From Serratia rhizosphaerae (lineage in GTDB: Bacteria > Pseudomonadota > Gammaproteobacteria > Enterobacterales > Enterobacteriaceae): DNA of 64,000 nt. A program made the position numbers and the translations under genes. Position 1 is the first letter of the stretch. Each line of letters opens with the position of its first letter. Location: contig NZ_CP041764.1 in the NCBI RefSeq assembly GCF_009817885.1, positions 1,426,001 to 1,490,000 on the forward strand, written 5' to 3'. This document shows positions 43,219 to 51,852 of this stretch, one piece after another. Below the pieces are notes generated by a model that made no database searches, was not told the origin of the DNA, and worked only from the letters and a program-made list of their open reading frames with translations.

Positions 43219-44448
43219 TCAGGCGCGGCGCTGGCGCATGCCGTACGCCAGCACCACGACAAAGCACAGCAGCGGCAGCCCGTAGGCCAGCGCGGTGCTG
43301 TAACGGTCGGCGATGGCGCCCATGAAGTACGGCATCACCGCACCGCCGACGATAGCCATAATCATAAACGAGCTGGCGCGCTTGGTATGTTGCCCCATAT
43401 TTTTCACCCCGAGGGCGAAAATGGTCGGGAACATAATCGACATAAAGAAGAACACCGCAATCAGCGCCACCACGGACACGCCGTCGATGCTCAGCATCAC
43501 CACGCCGCACAGCACGATATTAATCAGCGCATAAACCATCAGCAGCGTGGCGGGCTTCACCCGCCCCATCAGCCAGGTGCTGAAGAAGCGGCCGAGCATA
43601 AAACAGATCATGGCGACCGACAGCAGATAAGATGCCCGCTGGTTAGAAACATCCGCCCAGTGTTCGGTGGCGTAGTTGATAAAGAACGCGCCGACGCCGA
43701 CCTGAGCCGCCACATAGAAAAACTGCGCGATCACGCCGCCGGTAAAGTGACGCTGCCGCCACAATCCCTGCGCCGCCGCACCGTGCGCTGCGGGCGCCTC
43801 TTCACGAATATCCGGCAGCCGGGTGCGTCGGAACAGCAGGGCGATCGCCAGCACCAGCACGGCAATCACCACGTAGGTCATTTTCACCGTCCCCTGATCG
43901 CCGCCGCCGTCGTTGTGCATCGCCGAGAAAAACAGCGTGCCGCCGATCATCGGCCCGATAAACTGACCGAGACCGTTGAAAGACTGCGCCAGATTCAGCC
44001 GCCGCTCCGCGCCACCGGCATCACCCAATACCGTGGCGTAAGGATTGGCCGCCGTTTCCAAACAGCCCAGCCCGCAGGCGATAACAAACAGTGCGAATAA
44101 AAATAGCGCGAAACTATTGGCCGAGGCGGCCGGCACAAATAACAACGCGCCGACGGCATATAAACATAATCCGACTAATATTCCCGCCTTGTAACCGTGT
44201 TTATCCATAAAATAGCCGGCGGGCAGCGCCACCAGAAAATAAGCGCCGAAATAGGCCGCCTGCAATAATCCCGACTGCGCTTTGGTCACGTGCAGCGTTT
44301 CCTGAAAATGCTTATTCAGCACGTCCAATAATCCGTAAGACAATCCCCACATGAAAAACAGGCTGGTCACCAGAATAAAAGCCCAGCGCAAATTGCTACG
44401 TGCGCTGGCGCCCGTCTGCGCAGGCGCAGCGGTTTTATCAGCAAGCAT
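43219..44448 (-). CDS. fucP: L-fucose:H+ symporter-like MFS permease
   Basis: Major facilitator of the FucP family, inner membrane, 409 residues with 12 TM helices. FFMWGLSYGLLDVLNKHFQ in TM1 and ANPYATVLGD near 135 are family marks (E. coli FucP: FFLWAVANNLNDIL, NPYI). It is the last gene of the fucose-type operon, downstream of the enzymes. Substrate could be L-fucose or another 6-deoxy or related sugar acid precursor. Confidence 0.83.
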   Translation of the reverse strand: MLADKTAAPAQTGASARSNLRWAFILVTSLFFMWGLSYGLLDVLNKHFQETLHVTKAQSGLLQAAYFGAYFLVALPAGYFMDKHGYKAGILVGLCLYAVGALLFVPAASANSFALFLFALFVIACGLGCLETAANPYATVLGDAGGAERRLNLAQSFNGLGQFIGPMIGGTLFFSAMHNDGGGDQGTVKMTYVVIAVLVLAIALLFRRTRLPDIREEAPAAHGAAAQGLWRQRHFTGGVIAQFFYVAAQVGVGAFFINYATEHWADVSNQRASYLLSVAMICFMLGRFFSTWLMGRVKPATLLMVYALINIVLCGVVMLSIDGVSVVALIAVFFFMSIMFPTIFALGVKNMGQHTKRASSFMIMAIVGGAVMPYFMGAIADRYSTALAYGLPLLCFVVVLAYGMRQRRA

Positions 44449-44507
44449 AATCGTATCCCCGTTGTGTTAAATGACCCGCCGCAGCAACCACGCGCGGCGC
44501 GGCCGAT

Positions 44508-44864
44508 TCATTGTTCGGTTAATGAGAAGATTTGCTCCATCACCACCCATTTTTCGCCCGGCGGCGTCCAGGGCGTTGCAACCTGATATTTCCACATCAA
44601 CGCTTCCCAGCGCTGAACATCGGGGTTAAGCCGGCTGTCGCGCTCAAAACGTCCGGCGTCGAACGCGGCGCTGACCTCGACGACCATAAACAGCCGGGTG
44701 CCGAGGCGATAAATCTCCATCTCCAGAATGCCGTGGTCGCGCAAATGCCCGGCAATCTGCGGCCAGATACGCTGATGATGACGCTGATACTCGGCAATCA
44801 GCGCCGGTGAGTCGACCAGGTCGAGCGCCTGACAGAAGCGCCGCCGCTGCGCTGCGCCGCTCAT
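44508..44864 (-). CDS. L-rhamnose/L-fucose mutarotase family protein
   Basis: Small RhaM-type mutarotase (118 residues) that interconverts sugar anomers. Dimeric ferredoxin-like fold. Recognisable blocks: DLVDSPALIAEYQRHHQRIWP with active-site His, EMEIYRLGTRLFMVVEV, and C-terminal WVVMEQIFSL. It would supply the dehydrogenase with the anomer it needs. Start overlaps the preceding gene's stop by 4 nt. Confidence 0.85.
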   Translation of the reverse strand: MSGAAQRRRFCQALDLVDSPALIAEYQRHHQRIWPQIAGHLRDHGILEMEIYRLGTRLFMVVEVSAAFDAGRFERDSRLNPDVQRWEALMWKYQVATPWTPPGEKWVVMEQIFSLTEQ

Positions 44865-45637
44865 GTAATCGCCCGGTCAAGGTGCAGATAGCCGCCGTCC
44901 ACCGACAGCCACTGCCCGGTGGTGTGGGACGAACGGCCGGAGAGCAGGAATACCACGGTATCGGCGATTTCCTGCGGCGTGGTCATCCGCTGTCCCAGCG
45001 GGATGTGGGCGCTGATCTTCGCCAGCTGCCGCTGCGGCTGGTCGAAGGTGTCGATCCAGCGCTGATACTGCGGCGTCATCACCTCCGCCGGCACCACCGC
45101 ATTGACGCGCACCTTGCTCTCCCGCAGCGACACCGCCCACTCGCGCGTCAGCGCCAGCACCGCGCCTTTGGCGGCGGTATAACCGCTGGTGCCGCCCTGC
45201 CCGCTCAGTGCGGTCTTCGAAGCGATATTGACGATCGCCCCCTGGCTGTCCTGCAGCGCCGCCTGGCACAGATGCGCCATCTGGTAATAGTGCAGCAGGT
45301 TTTTCTCCAGCGAGCCGAGGAACGCCGCGCGCCCGGCCTCCAGCCCCACGCCGTCATTCACGCCGGCGTTATTCACCAGCCCGTCCAGCCGGCCATAGCG
45401 TTCAAGCACCTGCGCCACCGCCTGCTGGCAGTCGCTCTCCCGGCACAGATCGGCCATCACCACGCTGCTGCGCGGCTGCAGCGCCGTCAGCCGGGCGAGA
45501 AACGCCTCATCCGGCGCTGCGTTGGTGACGATAGCCGGCACCGCGCCCTCCTGCGCCAGCGTCAGCGAAATCGCCGCGCCGATGCCGGAGCCGCCGCCGG
45601 TGACAATCACCACCTTATCTTCAAGATACAGATCCAT
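44861..45637 (-). CDS. SDR-family L-fucose dehydrogenase
   Basis: Short-chain dehydrogenase, 258 residues. Cofactor loop TGGGSGIGAAIS at 14-25, NNAG near 91, and the catalytic Ser-Tyr-Lys in SGYTAAKGAV near 150. In this operon it should oxidise L-fucose to L-fucono-lactone with NAD(P). Assigned from context: the other SDR (48671-49411) fits better the 2-keto-3-deoxy-fuconate step, since it is next to the hydrolase. Roles could be swapped. Overlaps the lactonase end by 17 nt. Confidence 0.8.
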   Translation of the reverse strand: MDLYLEDKVVIVTGGGSGIGAAISLTLAQEGAVPAIVTNAAPDEAFLARLTALQPRSSVVMADLCRESDCQQAVAQVLERYGRLDGLVNNAGVNDGVGLEAGRAAFLGSLEKNLLHYYQMAHLCQAALQDSQGAIVNIASKTALSGQGGTSGYTAAKGAVLALTREWAVSLRESKVRVNAVVPAEVMTPQYQRWIDTFDQPQRQLAKISAHIPLGQRMTTPQEIADTVVFLLSGRSSHTTGQWLSVDGGYLHLDRAIT

Positions 45638-46472
45638 CGTCAGACTCCGTTAAACCGTAAACCCGGCAGGCGCTGCCGCCCCAGATCGCCGCCTGTTGCG
45701 ACGGACTCAGGGCGGCCAGCGCCTGCTCACACAGCCGGTAAACCTGCGGGTAGTCGCCCGCCAACAGGCATACCGGCCAGTCGGAACCGAACATCAGCCG
45801 CTGCGGGCCGAACGCCGCCAGCGCCTCTTCGAAAAACGGCAGCAGCTGCGCCGCCTGCCAGCGGCCGCCCGGCGCTTCGGTAATCAGGCCGGACAGCTTG
45901 CACGCCACGTGCGGCATCGCCGCCAGCGGCGCGATCTGCCGCGCCCAGTGCCGCGCGCCGGCGGCAATATCCGGCTTGCCCAGATGGTCCAGCACCAGCC
46001 AGTGGTCATCATGGCGGGCGGCAAAGCGCGCCGCATCGGCCAGGTGGCGGTGCGTCACCAGCAGGTCATAGACATAGCCCTGCCGCTGCAGCAGACGCAT
46101 GCCCTGATGCACCGCCGGCCGTTCCAGCCAGCCGGCCGGGTCCGCCTCGTCCTGCACCAGATGACGTACGCCGCGCAGCAGCGGATGCCGCCGTTCCAGC
46201 CGCTGCGCCAGGTGCGGCGAGGCAATATCCAGCCAGCCGACCACGCCGCACACCCCACCGAGCTGCGGCGCCTGCGTCAGCAGCCATGCGGTTTCCTGCT
46301 CGCTGTGCCGCGCCTGCACCACCAGCGCACCGTCCAGCCGGTGCTGCTGTAGCCACGGCCGCAGCTGCGCCGGGCCGTAGTCGCGTTGCAGCACCGCCAT
46401 GCCGTCGTCAATCCACGGATAGTCGGCGGGCTGGTAGCGCCAGTAATGCTGATGGGCGTCGATGCGTAACAT
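45621..46472 (-). CDS. amidohydrolase-2 family L-fuconolactonase
   Basis: TIM-barrel hydrolase of 283 residues from ATG 46472 (MLRIDAHQHYW). HxH metal/acid motif DAHQHYW at 5-11, GVVGWLDIAS near 85, VLDHLGKPDI near 160, and MFGSDWPVC near 235 with the terminal Asp. Would open L-fucono-lactone to L-fuconate. An upstream start (46583) would run into fucD's end and lacks support. Middle gene of the fuc-type operon. Confidence 0.85.
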   Translation of the reverse strand: MLRIDAHQHYWRYQPADYPWIDDGMAVLQRDYGPAQLRPWLQQHRLDGALVVQARHSEQETAWLLTQAPQLGGVCGVVGWLDIASPHLAQRLERRHPLLRGVRHLVQDEADPAGWLERPAVHQGMRLLQRQGYVYDLLVTHRHLADAARFAARHDDHWLVLDHLGKPDIAAGARHWARQIAPLAAMPHVACKLSGLITEAPGGRWQAAQLLPFFEEALAAFGPQRLMFGSDWPVCLLAGDYPQVYRLCEQALAALSPSQQAAIWGGSACRVYGLTESDDGSVS

Positions 46473-46483
46473 CTTGGCCGCCC

Positions 46484-47761
46484 CTAACCGCGAAAGCGGA
46501 ACTGTTCGATCGAGGCCGCCTTCATCTCGATCGAATAGCCCGGCGCGCGCGGCGGCATATAGGCCGCGCCGCGAATCTCGCACGGCGTGACAAAGTGCTG
46601 ATGCAGATGATCGACATATTCAATGACCCGCCCCTCATGGCTGCCGGCGATGCACAGATAGTCAATCATCGACAGGTGCTGCACGTACTCGCACAGGCCG
46701 ACGCCGCCGGCGTGCGGGCAGACCGGCAGCCGGTACTTCGCCGCCATCAGCATCACCGCCAGCACCTCGTTCACCCCGCCCAGGCGGCAGGCGTCAATCT
46801 GCACCACGTCCAGCGCGCCGCGCATAATGAACTGTTTGAACAGAATACGGTTCTGACACATCTCGCCGCCGGCCACCTTCACCGGCCGCACGCCCTCGCG
46901 GATGCGCCGGTGCCCCTCCACATCGTCCGGGCTGGTCGGCTCCTCAATAAACCAGGGATTGGCGAACGCCAGTTGATTGACCCAGGCGATCGCCTCTTCC
47001 ACTTCCCACACCTGATTGGCGTCGATCATCAGTTGACGATCCGGGCCGATCGTTTCACGGGCAATGCGCACCCGGCGAATATCATCCTGCAGATCGCGCC
47101 CGACCTTCAGCTTGATATGAGAGAAACCGGCGTCCACCGCCTGCTGGCACAGCCGCCGCAGTTTGTCGTCCGGGTAGCCCAGCCAGCCGGCCGAGGTGGT
47201 GTAGCAGGGGTAGCCGTTCTGCAGCAGATTTTCCCGCCGCTGCGCCTGGCCTTCCGCCCGTTCGCACAGCAGCGCCAGCGCCTCCTGCGGCGTGATGCAG
47301 TCGGTGATGTAACGAAAGTCGATGCAGCGCACCAGCTCTTCCGGCGTCATATCCGCCACCAGCTGCCACAGCGGCTTGCCCTCCGCCTTGGCCCACAGAT
47401 CCCAGACGGCGTTGACCACCGCCCCGGTCGCCAGGTGGATCGCCCCTTTGTCCGGCCCGATCCAGCGCAGCTGACTGTCGCCGGTAAACTGACGCCAGAA
47501 CGTCCCCATATCGGCGGCGATATCCGCCAGCCGCCGGCCGACGATCTGCGGCTCCAGCGCACGGATCGCCGCGCAGCAGATCTCATTGCCGCGGCCGATG
47601 GTAAACGTCAGCCCGTGGCCGCTCAGATCCGGCCGGTCGGTGTCCAGAATCACATAGGCCGCCGAATAATCCGGATCGGGATTCATCGCATCGGAACCGT
47701 CCAACTGCTGCGAGGTCGGGAAGCGGATATCCTCCACCCGCAGCGCGGTAATCGTCGTCAT
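46484..47761 (-). CDS. L-fuconate dehydratase (enolase superfamily)
   Basis: Dehydrates L-fuconate to 2-keto-3-deoxy-L-fuconate. 425 residues, mandelate-racemase subgroup. N-terminal cap carries PTSQQLDGSDAMNPDPDYSAAY, typical of fuconate dehydratases. Catalytic KLKVG near 212, metal ligands DAN (near 241), EEP (near 268) and GGEMC (near 294), His base in CPHAGGVGLCEYVQH near 345. High length and motif agreement with the Xanthomonas FucD group. TTG-free ATG start at 47761. Confidence 0.93.
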   Translation of the reverse strand: MTTITALRVEDIRFPTSQQLDGSDAMNPDPDYSAAYVILDTDRPDLSGHGLTFTIGRGNEICCAAIRALEPQIVGRRLADIAADMGTFWRQFTGDSQLRWIGPDKGAIHLATGAVVNAVWDLWAKAEGKPLWQLVADMTPEELVRCIDFRYITDCITPQEALALLCERAEGQAQRRENLLQNGYPCYTTSAGWLGYPDDKLRRLCQQAVDAGFSHIKLKVGRDLQDDIRRVRIARETIGPDRQLMIDANQVWEVEEAIAWVNQLAFANPWFIEEPTSPDDVEGHRRIREGVRPVKVAGGEMCQNRILFKQFIMRGALDVVQIDACRLGGVNEVLAVMLMAAKYRLPVCPHAGGVGLCEYVQHLSMIDYLCIAGSHEGRVIEYVDHLHQHFVTPCEIRGAAYMPPRAPGYSIEMKAASIEQFRFRG

Positions 47762-47773
47762 GGCATACTCCCG

Positions 47774-48619
47774 TCAGGCCTGTACCGTGGTTTGTCGCTG
47801 CTCGCCCAGCCCGTCAATCCCCAGCCGCATCGTCTGGCCGGCGCGCAGGTAAACCGGCTGCGGCCGCTGCCCCATGCCAACGCCCGGCGGCGTGCCGGTG
47901 GAGATCACGTCTCCCGGCTGCAGGCTCATAAAACGGCTCAGGTAGCTGATGATATGCGCGACGGAAAAGATCATGGTGCGGGTGCTGCCGTCCTGATAGC
48001 GCCGACCGTCCACCTCCAGCCACAGCCTGAGGTTCTGCGGATCCGGCACCTCGTCGGCGGTCACCAGCCACGGGCCGGTCGGGCCGAAAGTGTCGCAGCC
48101 TTTGCCTTTGTCCCAGGTGCCGCCGCGCTCAATCTGGAATTCGCGTTCGGACACGTCGTTAATCACGCAGTAACCGGCGACGTGGCGCAGCGCATCCTGC
48201 TCGGCGATATAGCGCCCGCCCTGGCCGATCACCACCCCCAGTTCCACTTCCCAGTCGGTTTTCTGCGAGCCGCGCGGGATCTCCACGTCGTCGTTCGGCC
48301 CGACCACCGCGCTGGTCCATTTGCTGAACACCACCGGCTCTTCGGGAATCGTCGCGCCGGTTTCCGCCGCGTGATCGGCGTAATTCAGGCCGATACAGAT
48401 AAATTTACCGATGCCGCCGACGCAGGCGCCGAGACGCGGCTGCCCCTCTACCCGCGGCAGACTGGCGATATCCAGCTGCCGCAGCCGATCGATGCTGTCC
48501 GGCAGCAGCGCCGCGCCGCCAACGTCGGCGATATGCTGAGAAAGATCGTGAATGTCTCCGTGTTCATCCAACACGCCCGGACGTTCCTGCCCCACGGCGC
48601 CATAACGTAACAGTTTCAT
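47774..48619 (-). CDS. 2,4-diketo-3-deoxy-L-fuconate hydrolase (FAH family)
   Basis: Fumarylacetoacetase-fold hydrolase, 281 residues. Motif CIGLNYADHAAETG near 74-87, metal ligands in WEVELGVVIG near 123 (E-x-E) and DVSEREFQ near 155, C-terminal GDVISTGTPPGVGMG near 240. Would split 2,4-diketo-3-deoxy-L-fuconate into pyruvate and L-lactate, the final step, as known for the Xanthomonas pathway. It follows the dehydratase gene by 12 nt. Confidence 0.86.
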   Translation of the reverse strand: MKLLRYGAVGQERPGVLDEHGDIHDLSQHIADVGGAALLPDSIDRLRQLDIASLPRVEGQPRLGACVGGIGKFICIGLNYADHAAETGATIPEEPVVFSKWTSAVVGPNDDVEIPRGSQKTDWEVELGVVIGQGGRYIAEQDALRHVAGYCVINDVSEREFQIERGGTWDKGKGCDTFGPTGPWLVTADEVPDPQNLRLWLEVDGRRYQDGSTRTMIFSVAHIISYLSRFMSLQPGDVISTGTPPGVGMGQRPQPVYLRAGQTMRLGIDGLGEQRQTTVQA

Positions 48620-48670
48620 ACAGTCCCCAATGTCAGAGAGAAATCACGCGCCACAGCGGCGCGCAACGGA

Positions 48671-49411
48671 TCAGTTGCTCCAGCCGCCGTCAATAATCTG
48701 CACGGTGCCGGTGGTATAGGCGCTGGCATCAGAGGCCAGATACAGCGCCAGCTGGGCAATTTCGTCGGTTTTACCGATGCGCCCGATCGGCTGGCGCGCC
48801 ACAAACGCCTGGTACACTTCGTCTTCGCCGCGCCCCTGCTCGCGCGCCTGCTCGGCAATGCGCTGATGCAGCGACGGTGACTCCACCGTGCCGGGACAGA
48901 TGGCGTTGCAGCGGATGCCGTCGGCGACGTAGTCCGCCGCCACCGACCGCGTCAGGCCAATCACCGCCGCCTTGGTGGCGCCATAGGCAAAGCGGTTCGG
49001 CACGCCTTTCACGCTGGAGGCCACCGACGACATATTGATAATCGTCCCCCGGCGCTGCGCCAGCATCGCCGGCAGAAACGCGCGGATGGTGTGGAACATG
49101 GCGCTGACGTTCAGGTCGAGGGCGAAGCGCCACTGCTGCTCGCTGCACTGCAAAATCGTGCCGCTGTGCACCACCCCGGCGCAGTTAAACAGCACGTCGA
49201 CCGTGCCCAGCGTTTCCGCCGCCGCCGCAATCGCCGCGGTGTCGGTCACGTCCAGCCGCAGCGGAGTAATGCCCGCCAGCCCCTGCAGCGCATCGGTATT
49301 GATATCGCTGGCAATCACCTCCGCCCCCGCCGCGGCGAACAGTTTGGCGGTACTGAGGCCGATGCCCTGCCCGGCGGCGGTAATCAGCGCACGTTTCCCG
49401 GTGAGATCCAT
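48671..49411 (-). CDS. SDR-family 2-keto-3-deoxy-L-fuconate dehydrogenase
   Basis: Short-chain dehydrogenase, 246 residues. Cofactor loop TAAGQGIGLST at 11-21, NCAG near 85, Ser in NMSSVASSVKGV near 136, YGATK near 147-151. C-terminal DGGWSN ending. Resembles human DHRS6 and the bacterial KDF dehydrogenases, which oxidise the C4 position to the diketo acid. First gene of the operon, right behind the operator pair at 49435-49476. Confidence 0.86.
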   Translation of the reverse strand: MDLTGKRALITAAGQGIGLSTAKLFAAAGAEVIASDINTDALQGLAGITPLRLDVTDTAAIAAAAETLGTVDVLFNCAGVVHSGTILQCSEQQWRFALDLNVSAMFHTIRAFLPAMLAQRRGTIINMSSVASSVKGVPNRFAYGATKAAVIGLTRSVAADYVADGIRCNAICPGTVESPSLHQRIAEQAREQGRGEDEVYQAFVARQPIGRIGKTDEIAQLALYLASDASAYTTGTVQIIDGGWSN

Positions 49412-49434
49412 AGCAACTCCTTGGCTTAAAGGTC

Positions 49435-49476
49435 TAATGGTCAGGCCACTAAAGGCGGTTAAAGGTCAGGCCTTTA
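49435..49476. promoter_or_regulatory. paired palindromic operators for the FCD regulator
   Basis: TAATGG-TCAGG-CCACTA (49435-49451) and TAAAGG-TCAGG-CCTTTA (49460-49476), the second with perfect 6-bp arms. Same 5-base spacer, centres 25 bp apart. Located 24-65 nt before the first enzyme gene, right for repression. Binding by the adjacent GntR/FCD protein is inferred. Confidence 0.7.
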
Positions 49477-49523
49477 CCATGACAAAAGACGCTTTACGCG
49501 TTATCGTTTGGTGAGAAAGTAAA

Positions 49524-49651
49524 TATACCCGTCATACTTCAAGCTGCAGGTGTGTTGGCTGCGTTCAGTCACCCGGATCACTGACCGGTGTAAGCTCATC
49601 AGGGATTCCTTCCCTGGCCGCCTTCCTGCGACTCGAATTATTTAGGGTATA
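49524..49651 (-). repeat. ERIC-like intergenic palindromic repeat, inverted copy
   Basis: About 128 bp in the opposite orientation: TATACCCGTCATACTTCAAG ... CGAATTATTTAGGGTATA. Core CACTGACCGGTGTAAGCTC. It insulates or separates the operon promoter from the regulator promoter. Confidence 0.85.
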
Positions 49652-49772
49652 ACAACGTTTTAAAACAACATTTCAATTAACTAATTTTTTACACCTGATT
49701 AACCAACACTCAAGCGAATTGAGCAATATTTGTGCGCTGAATCACTTAATGCCAACGTGCCGAAGGTTGAAC

Positions 49773-50531
49773 ATGCCGATTACCCGACTGGAAAATCCAA
49801 GAATTTACAGACAGATAGCCGACCAGCTGAAGCGTCTGATCGAAAACAATGAGTTTCCCCCCGGCAGCCGCCTGCCTTCCGAACGCGATTTGGCGCAGCA
49901 GCTGCAGGTCAGCCGCGCCTCGGTGCGCGAAGCGCTGATCGCGCTGGAGGTGATCGGTCTGGTGGATGTGAAGGTGGGCAACGGCGTGATCGTCAAAGCG
50001 CCGTCGGCGACGCTGACGTCGCAGGAACCGGTAATGCAGCAGGCCGGCCGCGATCAGTGGGCCGATGTCGACGACGAACTGAATATCTCGCTGGATTTCA
50101 ACGCCGAGCTGCCGCCTTTTTCGCTGCTGCAGACCCGCCTGCTGATTGAGCCGGAAACCGCCGCGCTGGCTGCCCGGCACGCCAGCGACGAAGAGCTGGC
50201 GGGCATCCGCGCCGCCTACCAGCAGAACTGCCGAGACAACCGCGCCGGCTCCGCCACCCATCCCGGCGACCGGCTGTTCCATATCCGCATCGCCCAGGCC
50301 AGCGGCAACCCGGCCTATGCCTTTATCATCGCCCACCTGCTCGGCCACCGTTACGGCAGCATGTTCCGGGTGTTGCAGCGCCACTATACGCCGGAGGATA
50401 TGCCGCACCGCTCCGAGCAGGAACACCAGGCGATACTGACCGCCATTGAGGCGCGCGACGTGCGCGGCGCGCGCAGGGCGATGAAGGCCCATCTGGACCA
50501 GGTGATCGCGATTTTTGCACGGGCACAGTAA
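49773..50531 (+). CDS. FadR-subfamily GntR regulator (FCD domain)
   Basis: 252 residues from ATG 49773 (MPITRLENPRIYRQI), with GAAGG 8 nt upstream. Winged HTH at about 8-75 (GSRLPSERDLAQQLQVSRASVREALIALEVIGLV). FCD ligand domain at about 100-245 with the metal-binding pattern (ARHAS near 143, DRLFHIRIAQASGNP near 172, EQEHQAIL near 220). Such proteins bind sugar acids; here the likely effector is an intermediate of the fuconate route, and the target is the divergent operon. Confidence 0.87.
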   Translation: MPITRLENPRIYRQIADQLKRLIENNEFPPGSRLPSERDLAQQLQVSRASVREALIALEVIGLVDVKVGNGVIVKAPSATLTSQEPVMQQAGRDQWADVDDELNISLDFNAELPPFSLLQTRLLIEPETAALAARHASDEELAGIRAAYQQNCRDNRAGSATHPGDRLFHIRIAQASGNPAYAFIIAHLLGHRYGSMFRVLQRHYTPEDMPHRSEQEHQAILTAIEARDVRGARRAMKAHLDQVIAIFARAQ

Positions 50532-50683
50532 GCCGTAGCGGACACAGCGCAAACTTTACGCATCTGCGCGCATTTTCCCCATGCGGCGAGGGCGCGGGCG
50601 CATTACACTAAAGCCTGTTCCGTCAGAGGCCGCCAGGCGCTGATTTCGCTCTTGATGCTGTATTTTGAAATGGATATGGACCG

Positions 50684-51823
50684 TTGAAGACTCTTTTCTC
50701 TGCCGTTTTAGTAACCCTCGGCCTGGGCAGCCTGTCGCTGTCGGCACAGGCCGAGACGCCGCGGCTGACGTCGCAGATCGTCGACCAGTACGCCGAGCAT
50801 ATTTTCTACAACAGCGGCGCCACCGGCATGGCGCTGGTGGCGATCGACGGCAATCAGGTGGTCAACCGCAGTTTTGGCGACACCCGACCGGGCAACAACC
50901 AGCGTCCGCGTCCGGACTCATTGATCCGCATCGCCTCCATCACCAAGCTGATGACCAGCGAGGTGATGGTGAAGCTGGCGGCGGAAGGCAGGCTCAAGCT
51001 GACCGACCCGCTGCGCAAATATGCCCCGTCCGGCGCCTACGTGCCCGGCTATAATTCACGCCAGCCGATTACGCTGCTGAATCTGGCGACCCATACCAGC
51101 GGCCTGCCGCGCGAGCAGCCGGGCAAAAAACCGCCGAAGACGCCGGTGTTCACCTGGCCGACCAAGGCGCAGCGCTGGCAGTGGCTGGCCCATGCACACA
51201 TCACCGTACCGCCGGGGGTGCATGCCTCCTACTCCAACCTGGCTTACGATCTGCTGGCCGACGCGCTGTCGCGGGCGGCGGGCAAACCCTATACCAGGCT
51301 GCTGCGTGAGCAGATCACCGGGCCGCTCGGCATGGTCGACACCACGCTGACGCCGAGCGCCGAGCAGTGCTCGCGCCTGATGGTGGCCTCCGTCGGCCCC
51401 AGCGCCTGCGGCAATACCGTGGCGGCGGCCGGCAGCGGCGGCATTTACTCTACGCCGCGCGATATCCAGCGCTGGATGCAGCAGTTCCTCGATTCGCAGG
51501 CCAGCCCGCGCAAAGCCACCGCCGCCCGCGAGCAGACCATGTACTTCCAGCGCCGCGAACTGGTGTCGCTGAAAGGGATGGACGTCCCCGGCGATGCGGA
51601 TGCGTTAGGCCTCGGCTGGATCTATATGGCGCCGAAAGACGGCCTGCCGGGCATTATTCAGAAAACCGGCGGCGGCGGCGGCTTTATCACCTATATGGCG
51701 ATGTCGCCGCAGAATAATATCGGCGTGTTTGTGGTGGTGACCCGTTCGGATCTGACCCGCTTCACCAATATGAGCGACCCGGTCAACCGGCTAGTGGCCG
51801 ATCTGGTGGCCAACAAGGGCTGA
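50684..51823 (+). CDS. ampH: D-alanyl-D-alanine carboxypeptidase/endopeptidase AmpH
   Basis: Class C beta-lactamase-fold penicillin-binding protein that trims peptidoglycan peptides in the periplasm. 379 residues (385 in E. coli). Signal peptide MKTLFSAVLVTLGLGSLSL with cleavage after AQA (residue 23). Catalytic SITK near 84-87, YSN near 183-185, KTG near 324-326. The start codon is TTG at 50684; an ATG at 50665 is in another frame. High similarity to AmpH. It is not part of the fuc operon (opposite strand, own promoter). Confidence 0.93.
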   Translation: MKTLFSAVLVTLGLGSLSLSAQAETPRLTSQIVDQYAEHIFYNSGATGMALVAIDGNQVVNRSFGDTRPGNNQRPRPDSLIRIASITKLMTSEVMVKLAAEGRLKLTDPLRKYAPSGAYVPGYNSRQPITLLNLATHTSGLPREQPGKKPPKTPVFTWPTKAQRWQWLAHAHITVPPGVHASYSNLAYDLLADALSRAAGKPYTRLLREQITGPLGMVDTTLTPSAEQCSRLMVASVGPSACGNTVAAAGSGGIYSTPRDIQRWMQQFLDSQASPRKATAAREQTMYFQRRELVSLKGMDVPGDADALGLGWIYMAPKDGLPGIIQKTGGGGGFITYMAMSPQNNIGVFVVVTRSDLTRFTNMSDPVNRLVADLVANKG

Positions 51824-51852
51824 TGGCATCGGGCGCAGGAACCTGCGCCCAG

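Larger units (their letters stand above)
49412..49772. other. fuc-type operon / FCD regulator divergent region
   Basis: 361 bases between divergent genes. From left: operon ribosome site, two matched palindromes (49435-49476), an ERIC-like repeat in inverted orientation (49524-49651), and an AT-rich stretch for the regulator promoter (49652-49760). No gene seen. Confidence 0.6.

Noticed and set aside
46286..48610. 774-codon plus-strand ORF across the fuc-type operon
   Set aside because: Shadow of the lactonase, dehydratase and hydrolase genes; composition biased to His, Arg and Gln, and it crosses several real gene boundaries.
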